Assembly: GCA_963700305.1 (NCBI GenBank)
Contig: CAVOXB010000029.1
Location: 1 to 64,000, forward strand
Direction of reading: 5' to 3'
DNA length: 64,000 bases
From: Desulfomonile sp963700305
GTDB taxonomy: Bacteria > Desulfobacterota > Desulfomonilia > Desulfomonilales > Desulfomonilaceae
The number at the start of each line of letters is the position of its first letter. Position 1 is the stretch's first letter. The position numbers and the translations under genes are program-made. This document shows, in pieces, positions 36,757 to 47,133 of this stretch. Below the pieces are notes generated by a model. The model had not been told where the DNA came from. It made no database searches and saw only the letters and a program-made list of their open reading frames with translations.

Positions 36757-36838
36757 TGTCATTGCGAGTGCGCAGCCCGAAGCAATCTCTATTGGATGAG
36801 ACTGAGATTGCTTCGTCGTTTCACTCCTCGCAATGACA
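36757..36838. repeat. Palindromic TGTCATTGCGAG repeat, copy 2 (82 bp)
   Basis: The exact 12-bp ends TGTCATTGCGAG (36,757-36,768) and CTCGCAATGACA (36,827-36,838) are inverted, with inner inverted GAAGCAATCT / AGATTGCTTC. It is the same element type as 25,880-25,958, inserted between purE and purH. Confidence 0.87.
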
Positions 36839-36896
36839 TGGTCAGACCTTCCGGATTGTGAACGAAAATCCGACTGAATTGCCAAGAACTACTATA

Positions 36897-37496
36897 TTAT
36901 TGAAATGTTATCGAGTCCAGATAGCCCGATATAGCACCATCGTACGCATTGGTTAGACGAAACACTTTCTTCGCAAGCCTGAAATTAGTATCAACCGATA
37001 CCGATCCCCCGGATGCTTCCATTTCCCTGATTATTTCTGGGTAGTCCGCTGGATCCGTGATGACCGTGACGAATGGATAATTCTTTGCAGAGGCCCTCAG
37101 CAGGGTTGGACCACCAATATCGATGTTTTCTATGGCGTCCTCCAGGGTGCAGTTTGGTCGCGATACCGTCTTCTCGAACGCGTAAAGGTTGACCACAACC
37201 ATGTCAATAGGAACTATTCCATGCTCTTCCATGGCCTTCACGTGCTCGGGACGCGATCGTATTCCCAAAATGCCACCATGAATCTTCGGATGCAGGGTCT
37301 TCACCCTGCCGTCCAGCATTTCGGGAAAACCTGTAAAATCAGAAACCTCTCGGATCTTTACCCCTGCTTGACTCAGTGCTTTGGCAGTTCCACCTGTGGA
37401 TAGTATTTCCACGCCGAATCGACTCAAGGGAACGGCCAAGCCGTTGATACCCGATTTGTCCGTGACGCTTATTAGGGCTCTTTGAATTCTCGGCAT
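36897..37496 (-). CDS. purH: Stand-alone IMP cyclohydrolase (PurH N-terminal domain)
   Basis: This 199-residue protein covers only the MGS-like cyclohydrolase half of PurH: RALISVTDKSGINGLA, LSTGGTAKALSQAG, PEMLDGRVKTLHPKIHGGIL, DMVVVNLYAFEKTV and NIDIGGPTLLRASAKN. It closes FAICAR to IMP. The AICAR formyltransferase half (about 320 residues) is absent: the frame ends naturally in SITFQ and no formyltransferase motif is found downstream. The formyl transfer must be done by a separate protein elsewhere. Separate cyclohydrolases are known in some deltaproteobacteria and other anaerobes. Confidence 0.88.
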   Translation of the reverse strand: MPRIQRALISVTDKSGINGLAVPLSRFGVEILSTGGTAKALSQAGVKIREVSDFTGFPEMLDGRVKTLHPKIHGGILGIRSRPEHVKAMEEHGIVPIDMVVVNLYAFEKTVSRPNCTLEDAIENIDIGGPTLLRASAKNYPFVTVITDPADYPEIIREMEASGGSVSVDTNFRLAKKVFRLTNAYDGAISGYLDSITFQ

Positions 37497-37529
37497 CGAA
37501 ATTCCTCTTTAATTGCTATAACGAGTGCT

Positions 37530-38412
37530 CTATTTTGACGAACGTTTCGATTTTGCTAGATTTATTTGATCGAGAGCTTCCTTGCCCAGTTGGCTATCCG
37601 GGTCGGCTCTTACCACATGCTCGAGTTTTTTCAATCCACCTTCGGTATTTCCCGTTTTCAGAAAGATCATACCAATCCTGTACTGAGCCGGGAGATGATC
37701 CGCGTCCACAGAAACGGCCTTTTTAAGCGCTTCCAGAGCCCTGCCATATTCTTGCTGATCATAATAGATCATTCCAATTCTGTAGAGGGCTTCTTTCAAG
37801 GTTGGGTCGGCTGCTGTTGCTTTTTTGTAGTTTTCAAGCGCTTTGCCGAAATTCCTTTTCTCTTCGTACACGTAACCCAGATTAAATAGCGCATTGGAAT
37901 TGTCGTTTTTCAATTGTACGGCTTTTTCATAATATTCTGTTGCCTTGTCCATGTCTTTCTTGTTGAAGTAGGCAACGCCCATATTATATGCGGCTTTTTC
38001 AGGCGTCGAATAGCTTACGTCCTCGAGACATTTAGTGAATTGCTCTATCGCCTTGTCGTATTCCGCTGTAGCGAGCAGGGCAGTACCCGAAATTGTTGCG
38101 CGCTTCCGTGAGCTTGCCGTCCAGTTCCAACGCCTTATTGTATTGCTCTATTGCCTTCTCGTACATGCCTTTCTGTTGGTAAGCCAAGCCCAGAGCATGT
38201 TCAATATCTGCATTGCCAGCATGCAGTCCCTGTGCGGTGGTCAACTCCTTTATTGCCTGGGGAGTCTTACCCTCGCTAAGGTACGTTATGCCTAGCTGAT
38301 AATGAAATTGAACGGTCTTCTTGTCTGTTCCGCTCATACCTCCCATTTGAGGCACGCAACCGATCAAGACAATTAGCAAAGGAAACAATCCGAGGAGTTT
38401 CCCGCGCGTCAT
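37530..38412 (-). CDS. TPR-repeat lipoprotein (frameshifted)
   Basis: ATG 38412 starts a lipoprotein signal (LLGLFPLLIVLIGC, lipidated Cys near residue 19). Tandem TPR units follow: VQFHYQLGITYLSEGKTPQA, IEHALGLAYQQKGMYEKAIE. After a frame change near 38,085 further units read AYNMGVAYFNKKDMDKATEY, ALFNLGYVYEEKRNFGKALE and ALYRIGMIYYDQQEYGRALE. The corrected length is about 293 residues, six or seven repeats. It resembles PilF/PilW-type or other scaffold lipoproteins, with no decisive assignment. The break is one base. Confidence 0.82.
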
Positions 38413-38514
38413 GGCAGTATTCCTCCTATATAGATGAAGATTTTTTTGGTCTGCAATGTATATGAGGATCCGCCTATTCCGACGACCTTCCCGCTCGATG
38501 GGAAAATTGATGTG

Positions 38515-40087
38515 CTAATTGAACATCAATTCCTTTGCGAATTGAGTCAAGAAGGTGTCCGCCTCAGTTGTTGAATCCCACGTTCGGCAATCTTCGGACT
38601 CATGATCCTGAATGGGATCGAATTCCGCTTTGTGCTGTGCAAATACTTCCAAGCGCCCGTCCGAGGGTTCGTCCGGTCTTCCTGACCGCTCAACGAGTCT
38701 CCGTGCTGCAACTTCATCAGCAACAGAGCAGTGCACAATCCTGAATCGCGCTCCGGTTCCGATTGCCACATCCAGCGCGCTTTGCCGCTCTCGGCGTCTG
38801 GAGAATGAAGCGTCCACAATCACGGATTCACCACTACGAAGGCGATCTTCGGCCGTTTCCATCAGAGACCGATAGGTCCTTTCCGTCGCCCCAGACGTAT
38901 AGAATCCCTCGCCGTACTTGTCAAGCTGATGTTCTCTCAGAGAGAGGCCATGGATCTGTTTTCTGACCACGTCGGAGCGGAGAGGCCTTATTCCAAGCCT
39001 TCTTCCCAGCTTGTCGGCTATAAAGCTTTTTCCACTGCCCATTAATCCGCAAGTAATTATCAACACAGGAGGCGGCGGGGGCTTAAGGCTTGCCAGTGAG
39101 AGTCTGAAGTAATTTCGAGCAGTTTCTGTCGCGAATTGCTTCGCTGACTCAGAAATCTCCGGTTCATCAAGAATGAATCCGGTAACCTTTCCTCGAACAA
39201 AAGCTCGGTAAGATTTGTAGAAGCCCAATAGTTCCAGGATATCAGCGTCCCCTGATGAGGCGGAATATCTGTTCGCGAACTTGCTTAGAGAACGCGGGAT
39301 ACCCGCGGTAATCCAAATCCATCAGCAGAAAGGCGAGATCCGAAGCGGTATCTCCATAACGGAACCTGTCGTTGAACTCGATGCAATCGTAAAGCATCAC
39401 TTCATCGAGCACCACGACGTGATCCAGATGCAAATCCCCATGGCAGTCTCTAATGTGTCCTTTAGCGACTCGCTTTTGAATGAGATCATGTTTTTCATCA
39501 AGGAATTGTCTAGAAAGCTCTAGAATCTCATCGAAAATTGCCTGGTCTATGGTTCGCCCTACGTACGGCCGTGTTTGTTCAAAGTTTTCCCTTAGATTAT
39601 GCCGTACTACTTGAGGTGAACCGAAGGTATCTATGTCCTTGCCTCCGACTGCCTGCGAATGAAAATATGCTATACGATCAGCGATTCTATCGATCAGCTC
39701 GGGACCGGCCTTGTCCTGCCGCAGTATTTCCAGCAGCAGGCAATCAGCGGGTATTCGCCGCATTAACACGGCCGACTCGATTTCCTCGCCCTCCCCCGCA
39801 AGGTTTATCCCCGAGCGGCCTCTGAAAATTCCTACGACTCCCAGGTATATTCCTTGGGAAAAACGAGAGTTCAGTAACACTTCCTGATTGCAGAAAAATT
39901 TGCGCTTTTCATGGCTCGTAAAATCGAGGAATCCGAAGTTCAACGGTTTTTTTATTTTGTAAACCAGATCGCCCGCCAAAAAGACCACAGAAATATGGGT
40001 GTGCACCACCTCGACTGATTCAGGCCGTTCAGGGTAAATGGCCGGGTCGGACATGTCCCTGATCAGCTCGGCAAGCGCGTCACTCAC
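38515..40087 (-). CDS. Aminoglycoside phosphotransferase-like/P-loop ATPase fusion (frameshifted)
   Basis: This protein of about 523 residues is of the bifunctional APH-AAA type. The N-terminal kinase-like half has FLAGDLVYKIKKPLNFGFLD and the Brenner-like HGDLHLDHVVVLDEVMLYDC. The C-terminal half has a Walker A site LIITCGLMGSGKSFIADKLG and SGESVIVDASFSRRRERQSA. The two frames meet at about 39,250, where shifting one base gives GDADILELLGFYKSYRAF, the expected linker. GTG 40087 is chosen because it overlaps the rlmN stop (GTGA); an in-frame TTG lies at 40123. The substrate of this family is unknown. Confidence 0.8.
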
Positions 40088-41145
40088 AGCAAATCTCTCG
40101 CGGGGGAAGCCAATTGACCGCAAGCTGCCAGTATGTCTCTGCCCCTGGATTTGCGTACTATGGCGACCAGTGATCGCCCCATCAGTATTTCCTGGAATCT
40201 CAGCACTCGCTCCGGTTTTGGCGATTTCAAATCGCCGGTGATTTCATCATTCAGCGGTATGAGGTTCACTTTTGCTCTTATGGGATTGAGCAATCTCACA
40301 AGTTGTCGTGCATCGGCATCCGAATCGTTGAATCCGCCAATGAGGACGTATTCTATGGTGATTCGATCCCCCCTCGACAAAGGAAACGCTTTCAGAGCCT
40401 TCATAAGCTCTGATATGGGGTAACTTTTATTAATAGGCATTATGGCATCACGTTGCTCGTCGGAGACTGCGTTCAAGCTTACTGCAAGCTTTACTCGCAC
40501 TGTCTGGCCTAATTCAACAATTCTCGGGACAAGCCCCACCGTGGAGACAGTAGTCCGCCTCCACGAAATTTGGGGACCATTAGGATGAGTCAGAATGCGG
40601 ATCGAGTTGACAAGGTTGTCAAAATTCGCGAGCGGCTCGCCCATACCCATGAAAACCACATTTGTGATCCTGCTGTCCGGAACATTCTTGCGCACAGTCA
40701 GTAGCTGAGAGACTATTTCTCCTGCAGTCAGATTACGTGTGAATCCCATGGTCGCGGTTCGGCATATTTTACAGCCCATGGCGCAGCCCACCTGGGTCGA
40801 TACGCAAAGAGTACCATGGTCCTCACTTGGAATGAGGACCGTCTCCACGCGGTGTCCGTCTTCCAGGCCCAGCAGGAACTTTGTGGTTCCGTCTTCTGAA
40901 CGCTGGACCTGGACCACTTCAGGAAAAGACAATTTCGCCTGTGTGGCAAGCTCTTCACGCAGCACCTTGGAAAGATTGGTCATGGCCTGAAAGGTATCTG
41001 CCAGGCCCTGGTGAATCCACTTCATGACCTGCGCAGCCCTGTAAGGCTCTTTCCCGAGGTCCCGAAAAAAGGCTTCCATTTCAGCAGGCGACATTCCCAC
41101 CAGATCGGGCACCTTGGAAATGCTAGTATTGCTGGAAATGCTCAT
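40084..41145 (-). CDS. rlmN: Dual-specificity 23S rRNA/tRNA adenine C2 methyltransferase
   Basis: This 353-residue radical SAM protein has the CxxxCxxC cluster in CAMGCKICRTATMGFTRNLT, preceded by VLIPSEDHGTLCVSTQVG. Later come VVFMGMGEPLANFDNLV and TVSTVGLVPRI, and the C-terminal catalytic Cys in DILAACGQL. It methylates A2503 of 23S rRNA and A37 of some tRNAs. ATG 41145 overlaps the ndk stop (TGATGA), so the two genes are coupled; its own stop overlaps the next start. Confidence 0.95.
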   Translation of the reverse strand: MSISSNTSISKVPDLVGMSPAEMEAFFRDLGKEPYRAAQVMKWIHQGLADTFQAMTNLSKVLREELATQAKLSFPEVVQVQRSEDGTTKFLLGLEDGHRVETVLIPSEDHGTLCVSTQVGCAMGCKICRTATMGFTRNLTAGEIVSQLLTVRKNVPDSRITNVVFMGMGEPLANFDNLVNSIRILTHPNGPQISWRRTTVSTVGLVPRIVELGQTVRVKLAVSLNAVSDEQRDAIMPINKSYPISELMKALKAFPLSRGDRITIEYVLIGGFNDSDADARQLVRLLNPIRAKVNLIPLNDEITGDLKSPKPERVLRFQEILMGRSLVAIVRKSRGRDILAACGQLASPARDLL

Positions 41146-41558
41146 CAAAAGATTTCTATCCCGCTAAAAAAATAGCTTATTTCAAAGGCTGCGCTCTCTT
41201 CGGAGTCTGAGCCGTGGACGATATTGTTTTGCTTACTGCCCGCCCACTTTTTCCGGATAGTGCCATCGGCAGCTTCTTTGGGATCCGTAGCGCCCATGAT
41301 TTCGCGATTTTTTAGAATAGCGTCCTCGCGTTCGATCACCATCAGGACCAAAGGTCCGGATATCATGAACTCCACAAGCTCAGCGAAGAAAGGACGCTCC
41401 TTGTGAACGTAGTAAAAGCCTTCAGCTTCTTTTTTGCTAAGGGTCTTCATTTTCGCTGCCGCTATTCTGAAACCTTCACTCTCAAAGGTCCGGATCACTT
41501 CTCCTATAAGGTTTTTCGCTACGCCATCGGGTTTGATTATGGACAGGGTCCTTTGCAT
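41145..41558 (-). CDS. ndk: Nucleoside diphosphate kinase
   Basis: This 137-residue protein has the Ndk start QRTLSIIKPDGVAKNLIGEV, YYVHKERPFFAELVEFM, the MGATDPKEAADGTIRKKW loop, and the phosphohistidine motif NNIVHGSDS. It balances nucleoside triphosphate pools by phosphate transfer from ATP. GGAGGAAAA before ATG 41558 is a strong ribosome site. It is first in the ndk-rlmN-APH/ATPase unit. Confidence 0.96.
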   Translation of the reverse strand: MQRTLSIIKPDGVAKNLIGEVIRTFESEGFRIAAAKMKTLSKKEAEGFYYVHKERPFFAELVEFMISGPLVLMVIEREDAILKNREIMGATDPKEAADGTIRKKWAGSKQNNIVHGSDSEESAAFEISYFFSGIEIF

Positions 41559-41863
41559 TTTTTCCTCCTTTAATAATAATTCCGGCTCAAGGCCGGAACA
41601 ATCCGTCTGGGGATTCGTGGAACCGCATCAGTCGGCAGTTCAGCTAGGATTGTAGAAGCGAACGGCAGGGAAAGCAATATGTTCATCTGGAGGCTCAAGC
41701 AGCATTGGCTTTTCCGAAACCATTGCCCGCTATTCAGTAATCATGAAGAATCATTGGAGCCTGGGCACAGCGTATGGAAATATCCGTACGCAATTGTAGT
41801 GTCCGGCCACGCTACCTATTCATGCGCCGACAGAAAATCTCCCCGCCTGGATCGTCAACTAGT
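41559..41863. other. Intergenic region between ndk and the RRM gene
   Basis: About 305 bases with no supported gene, riboswitch or clear palindrome. It should contain the ndk promoter on the minus strand, but no convincing box pair was found by eye. Confidence 0.45.
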
Positions 41864-42127
41864 TCAGTACTGTGCTTTGCGCGGCCTCGCCTCATTAACT
41901 TTGAGGCTGCGTCCCATGAAATCCGTGGAATCCAATTCCGCTATAGCCTTCAGCCCTGCCTCGCGATCTATCATCTCGACAAAGGCAAACCCTTTGGAAC
42001 GACCCGTGGCGCGATCCATAATCACCTTCGCCACCTCCACCTGACCATAGCGTTCAAACAAATCTTTGAGCGCCTCGTCATCGGTTTTGAACGAGATGTT
42101 GCCTACATAAATGTTGATACCTTCCAC
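41864..42127 (-). CDS. RNA-binding protein with single RRM domain
   Basis: This 87-residue glycine-poor RRM protein carries RNP2 (INIYVGNISF) and RNP1 (SKGFAFVEM) separated by FERYGQVEVAKVIMDRATGR, and ends in the basic tail LKVNEARPRKAQY. Similar cold-shock-type RRM proteins occur in many Gram-negative bacteria and cyanobacteria. GTG 42127 is chosen because AAAGGAG lies 6-7 bases upstream; the open frame reaches back to 42220. It probably binds mRNA. Confidence 0.85.
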   Translation of the reverse strand: MEGINIYVGNISFKTDDEALKDLFERYGQVEVAKVIMDRATGRSKGFAFVEMIDREAGLKAIAELDSTDFMGRSLKVNEARPRKAQY

Positions 42128-42415
42128 TGTAGACTCCTTTCGACAATATGCCACGACGGAACACCGGCGCTTTTTCGCACGGATAGTGAATTTCAGAGAG
42201 GAAAAAGATGGCGGGACCATTACCGGAACTATTAGTCGATATAATCAATTGAACTCGGTACGTTCATAGTTTTGTTTATAACTTGTCTATGCAGTTGTAA
42301 AGTACTTTCCTCGACCTCAAATGCGATTATTCAACTCTGCAATTTCCTGGAAAGGTTGAATTCAGATCCACGTTAGGCTATAGCTCTGTGAAACTTGATA
42401 AAGTCGAGGAGTCCG
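42128..42415. other. AT-rich divergent intergenic region
   Basis: No gene is seen. It separates the minus-strand RRM gene from the plus-strand nitroreductase gene and is AT-rich in the middle (about 42,235-42,300), as expected for divergent promoters. Cold-shock-like leader structure was not evident. Confidence 0.4.
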
Positions 42416-43108
42416 ATGAAGAATTTGTTATGCCTGCTTTTGGCTCTTGGAGTGATGTTGGTAACTTTTTCATCAGTGCCGGCCGCCGACCAATCCGTCA
42501 ACATCAAGTTACCCAAACCTGTGCTTACCGGAAAACTCTCGGTCGAAGCAGCAATGCTTACAAAAAAATGTATGAGAAATTTCAGTTCCGCGCCTCTTAC
42601 GGCCGCTCAAGTTTCTCAGGTCTTGTGGGCTGCGAATGGAAATCTTCCCACTGACGCGATCACGGGCGCCACGTGTAAGGTGTTCCCGTCTGCCGGCGGA
42701 TTGTACCCCTTGGAAGCTTTCCTCATTTCCGGTCAAAATACTGTGGAGGGAATACCTGCCGGGGTGTACAGATACAATTCTGTGGAGAATTCGCTGAATC
42801 AGGTGACTCCGGGCGACAACAGAAAGCTGTTGGCTGCCGCCGCGCTGTCTCAGATGTTCATAGCCCAAGCTCCGGCAGTAGTGGTGATCGCAGCCGTGTT
42901 TGAGAGGATGACAGGTAAATATGGACCCAGAGGAATGAACTACGTGTTCATGGAAGCAGGCATGGCGAATCAGAACATTTTCCTTCAGGCTGAATCACTA
43001 GGGCTCAAAGTGGCAGCGGTGGGCGCGTTCCAGGATGCGCAAGTGGCAGCGGCGCTCAAGCTTCCGGCTGGAGTATCCCCTCTCTTGGTTATTCCTGTCG
43101 GAAAATGA
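42416..43108 (+). CDS. Exported nitroreductase/SagB-type oxidoreductase
   Basis: This 230-residue protein begins with a Sec signal peptide (KNLLCLLLALGVMLVTFSSV, cleavage after PAA). A nitroreductase fold follows: LTAAQVSQVLWAANG, ATCKVFPSAGGLYPLEAFL (SagB-type FMN-binding pattern), VYRYNSVENSLNQV, and GMANQNIFLQAESLGLKVAA. SagB-like enzymes use FMN to oxidise or reduce substrates. An exported version is unusual since most are cytoplasmic, so Tat or post-export cofactor loading is a question. GAGGA precedes ATG 42416; an in-frame start at 42395 is possible. Confidence 0.82.
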   Translation: MKNLLCLLLALGVMLVTFSSVPAADQSVNIKLPKPVLTGKLSVEAAMLTKKCMRNFSSAPLTAAQVSQVLWAANGNLPTDAITGATCKVFPSAGGLYPLEAFLISGQNTVEGIPAGVYRYNSVENSLNQVTPGDNRKLLAAAALSQMFIAQAPAVVVIAAVFERMTGKYGPRGMNYVFMEAGMANQNIFLQAESLGLKVAAVGAFQDAQVAAALKLPAGVSPLLVIPVGK

Positions 43109-43145
43109 TTCGCAGCGTTCAGCTTTCTAGAAAACCATATCAATC

Positions 43146-44687
43146 ATGATCCTATCGAGACTGCATTTTTCGTGGATGGTGGTGCTCATAAATGTGGGAA
43201 GCAATCTCGTGGGATTTTTCCTCGTTCAATTGCTTCTCAGCAAAGCTTACCCGCTGGAAGAATGGCATCGAGTATCCGCTTTAGACCGTGAAGCAAATCT
43301 TGCGCTCCTCGCATTCCTTCTGCCCATTTCTATTTTCATCCTTATTGCCCTGGCATCACCGGTCAACCGAGTGTTGAAGGCGCTTGATGAAGGAAAACAA
43401 ATTTCTGACGCGGCTATGAACGCGGCCCGACGCCGAGCTGTCAATATTCCTTTTCAAGCTGCTTTCATGAACCTCGTCGCATGGGTCATTCCCTCAGTGG
43501 TGTTTCCTTTGTCCTTCAAATTGCGCGTCCCTGGCTCTGAATTCGGCCTTGGTGTATCAATTGTCTATAATTTCAGTAATGCCGTGATGATCGTCCTGTT
43601 GGCTTTTGTGCTCCTTGAGCAGGCGTGCCGCAAGACCATCATACCCAAGCTGTTTCCCAAAGGCCGAATCAAAGATCAGGAGAAAACACTGAGGCTGACG
43701 ATCCGCAGCAAGTTGATGATCGTGTACTGCGCCATATGCCTTATTCCAATGTTCCAGACGGCGCTCATGATGAATGCGGATGCGTCCTATACAGATCCTG
43801 CCGCAGCCCTGGCCCATCTAGGAGGGTTTTCACTGATCCTTTTCTCGTTCGTAGCAATCTATGGCCTTTGGCTCGCTCTCCTGTTTTCCCGAAACATTTC
43901 GGGCCCGGCTCATGAAATCATGAATGTGACCGAGAAGATCGCCGGAGGCGATTATGACGCTCGAGTAGGAGTAATGAGCAACGACGAAATCGGTTATCTA
44001 GGGGATCGTGTCAATGAGATGGCCTGGGGACTCAAAGAAAGAGAACGGATTCGCGAGATATTCAATCTTTTTACAAGCCCTGAAATCAGTCGAGAAATTC
44101 TATCGGGAAAGACTTTCGCTGGCGGCGAAATTCGTCGGGTGACACTGCTGTTTGCGGACTTGAGGGGTTTTACCGGAATGGCCGAGAGATTGCCCCCGGA
44201 ACAGGTGCTGGATTCCATAAACAGTTACTTCGAGGCGATGAGCGCGGCTATTGTCGATCACGGGGGAATCCTACTTCAGTACGTTGGCGACGAGATCGAG
44301 GCCGTGTTCGGAGCACCCCTGGACGATCCCAACCATGCTGACAAGGCGGTGGCTGCTGCCCTGGACATGCGCGCACGGCTGGCATCGCTGAATGAAAGGC
44401 GCTCCAGCCTGTCAGAAGAGCCCCTGAGTCACGGCATTGGCGTTCACACGGGAACTGCGCTCGCTGGAATAGTGGGGAGCAAGTTCAAGATTTCTTACGC
44501 ACTGGTTGGTGACACAGTTAACCTGGCTTCCAGAATCCAAGAGCTGAATAAACAAATGGATAGCGATATCTTAATCAGCAGCGACACCTATGAGTCCTTA
44601 AGCGTACCTCGCATTGTTTCGCAGCCTCTCACCGTGTCTGTCAAGGGGAAGTCAAGAGCTGTTGACGTGTTCCGGCTGATTAGTTGA
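43146..44687 (+). CDS. Membrane adenylate/guanylate cyclase with HAMP
   Basis: This 513-residue protein has about six hydrophobic helices in residues 1-255, a HAMP domain (ISGPAHEIMNVTEKIAGGDY, about 260-315), and a class III cyclase domain at about 330-510. Cyclase marks are VTLLFADLRGFTGMAERLPP (metal Asp), LLQYVGDEIEAVFGAPL (second metal Asp), and SYALVGDTVNLASRIQ (transition-state Asn and Arg). It converts ATP to cAMP, probably in response to an envelope or membrane signal. It follows the exported nitroreductase by 37 bases and may share its transcript. Confidence 0.9.
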   Translation: MILSRLHFSWMVVLINVGSNLVGFFLVQLLLSKAYPLEEWHRVSALDREANLALLAFLLPISIFILIALASPVNRVLKALDEGKQISDAAMNAARRRAVNIPFQAAFMNLVAWVIPSVVFPLSFKLRVPGSEFGLGVSIVYNFSNAVMIVLLAFVLLEQACRKTIIPKLFPKGRIKDQEKTLRLTIRSKLMIVYCAICLIPMFQTALMMNADASYTDPAAALAHLGGFSLILFSFVAIYGLWLALLFSRNISGPAHEIMNVTEKIAGGDYDARVGVMSNDEIGYLGDRVNEMAWGLKERERIREIFNLFTSPEISREILSGKTFAGGEIRRVTLLFADLRGFTGMAERLPPEQVLDSINSYFEAMSAAIVDHGGILLQYVGDEIEAVFGAPLDDPNHADKAVAAALDMRARLASLNERRSSLSEEPLSHGIGVHTGTALAGIVGSKFKISYALVGDTVNLASRIQELNKQMDSDILISSDTYESLSVPRIVSQPLTVSVKGKSRAVDVFRLIS

Positions 44688-44711
44688 TTTTTCCGGACAT
44701 GGTTTACGAAA

Positions 44712-44741
44712 AAAGACGAGCTGGCCATGCACCTCGTCTTT
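44712..44741 (+). terminator. Terminator after the cyclase gene
   Basis: Stem AAAGACGAG (44,712-44,720) pairs with CTCGTCTTT (44,733-44,741) around a 12-base loop, with a short T-containing tail. It separates the cyclase from the hppA promoter. Confidence 0.6.
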
Positions 44742-44745
44742 GTCC

Positions 44746-44774
44746 TTGACATTACCGGCAATTGTAGCTAATTT
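44746..44774 (+). promoter_or_regulatory. Candidate promoter for hppA
   Basis: TTGACA at 44,746-44,751, a 17-base spacer and TAATTT at 44,769-44,774, about 65 bases before the hppA start. Confidence 0.5.
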
Positions 44775-44838
44775 GCCCCGATACAATCGCGTTTCCCATT
44801 AGTAATTTGTCGCTATTTTGACCTAAGGAGGTAGGTGG

Positions 44839-46935
<2,097 letters not shown>

Positions 46936-46959
46936 CTTGAATCACTGACGTGGAAACAA

Positions 46960-46994
46960 AGCCGGGTAAACCTCGAGAGAGGAGCCCGGCTTTT
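46960..46994 (+). terminator. Rho-independent terminator after hppA
   Basis: AGCCGGG (46,960-46,966) pairs with CCCGGCT (46,985-46,991), followed by TTTC. It lies 25 bases after the hppA stop. Confidence 0.75.
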
Positions 46995-47133
46995 CATTTG
47001 TAAGCCCCACCCCGTCATTGCCTGAAGGGGTGCCACTGCTGGCTTGTTCAGCAGTGGTCACCTAACCACGACTTTGCTGAACGCCGAAGGCGTGCTGCGT
47101 GTCGGTTCCTCAACTAACGATCTGTATTCGGGT

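Noticed and set aside
25878..36840. CRISPR array suggested by repeated palindromes
   Set aside because: Repeats are single, widely spaced and palindromic over their whole length, with no regular spacers and no cas genes.
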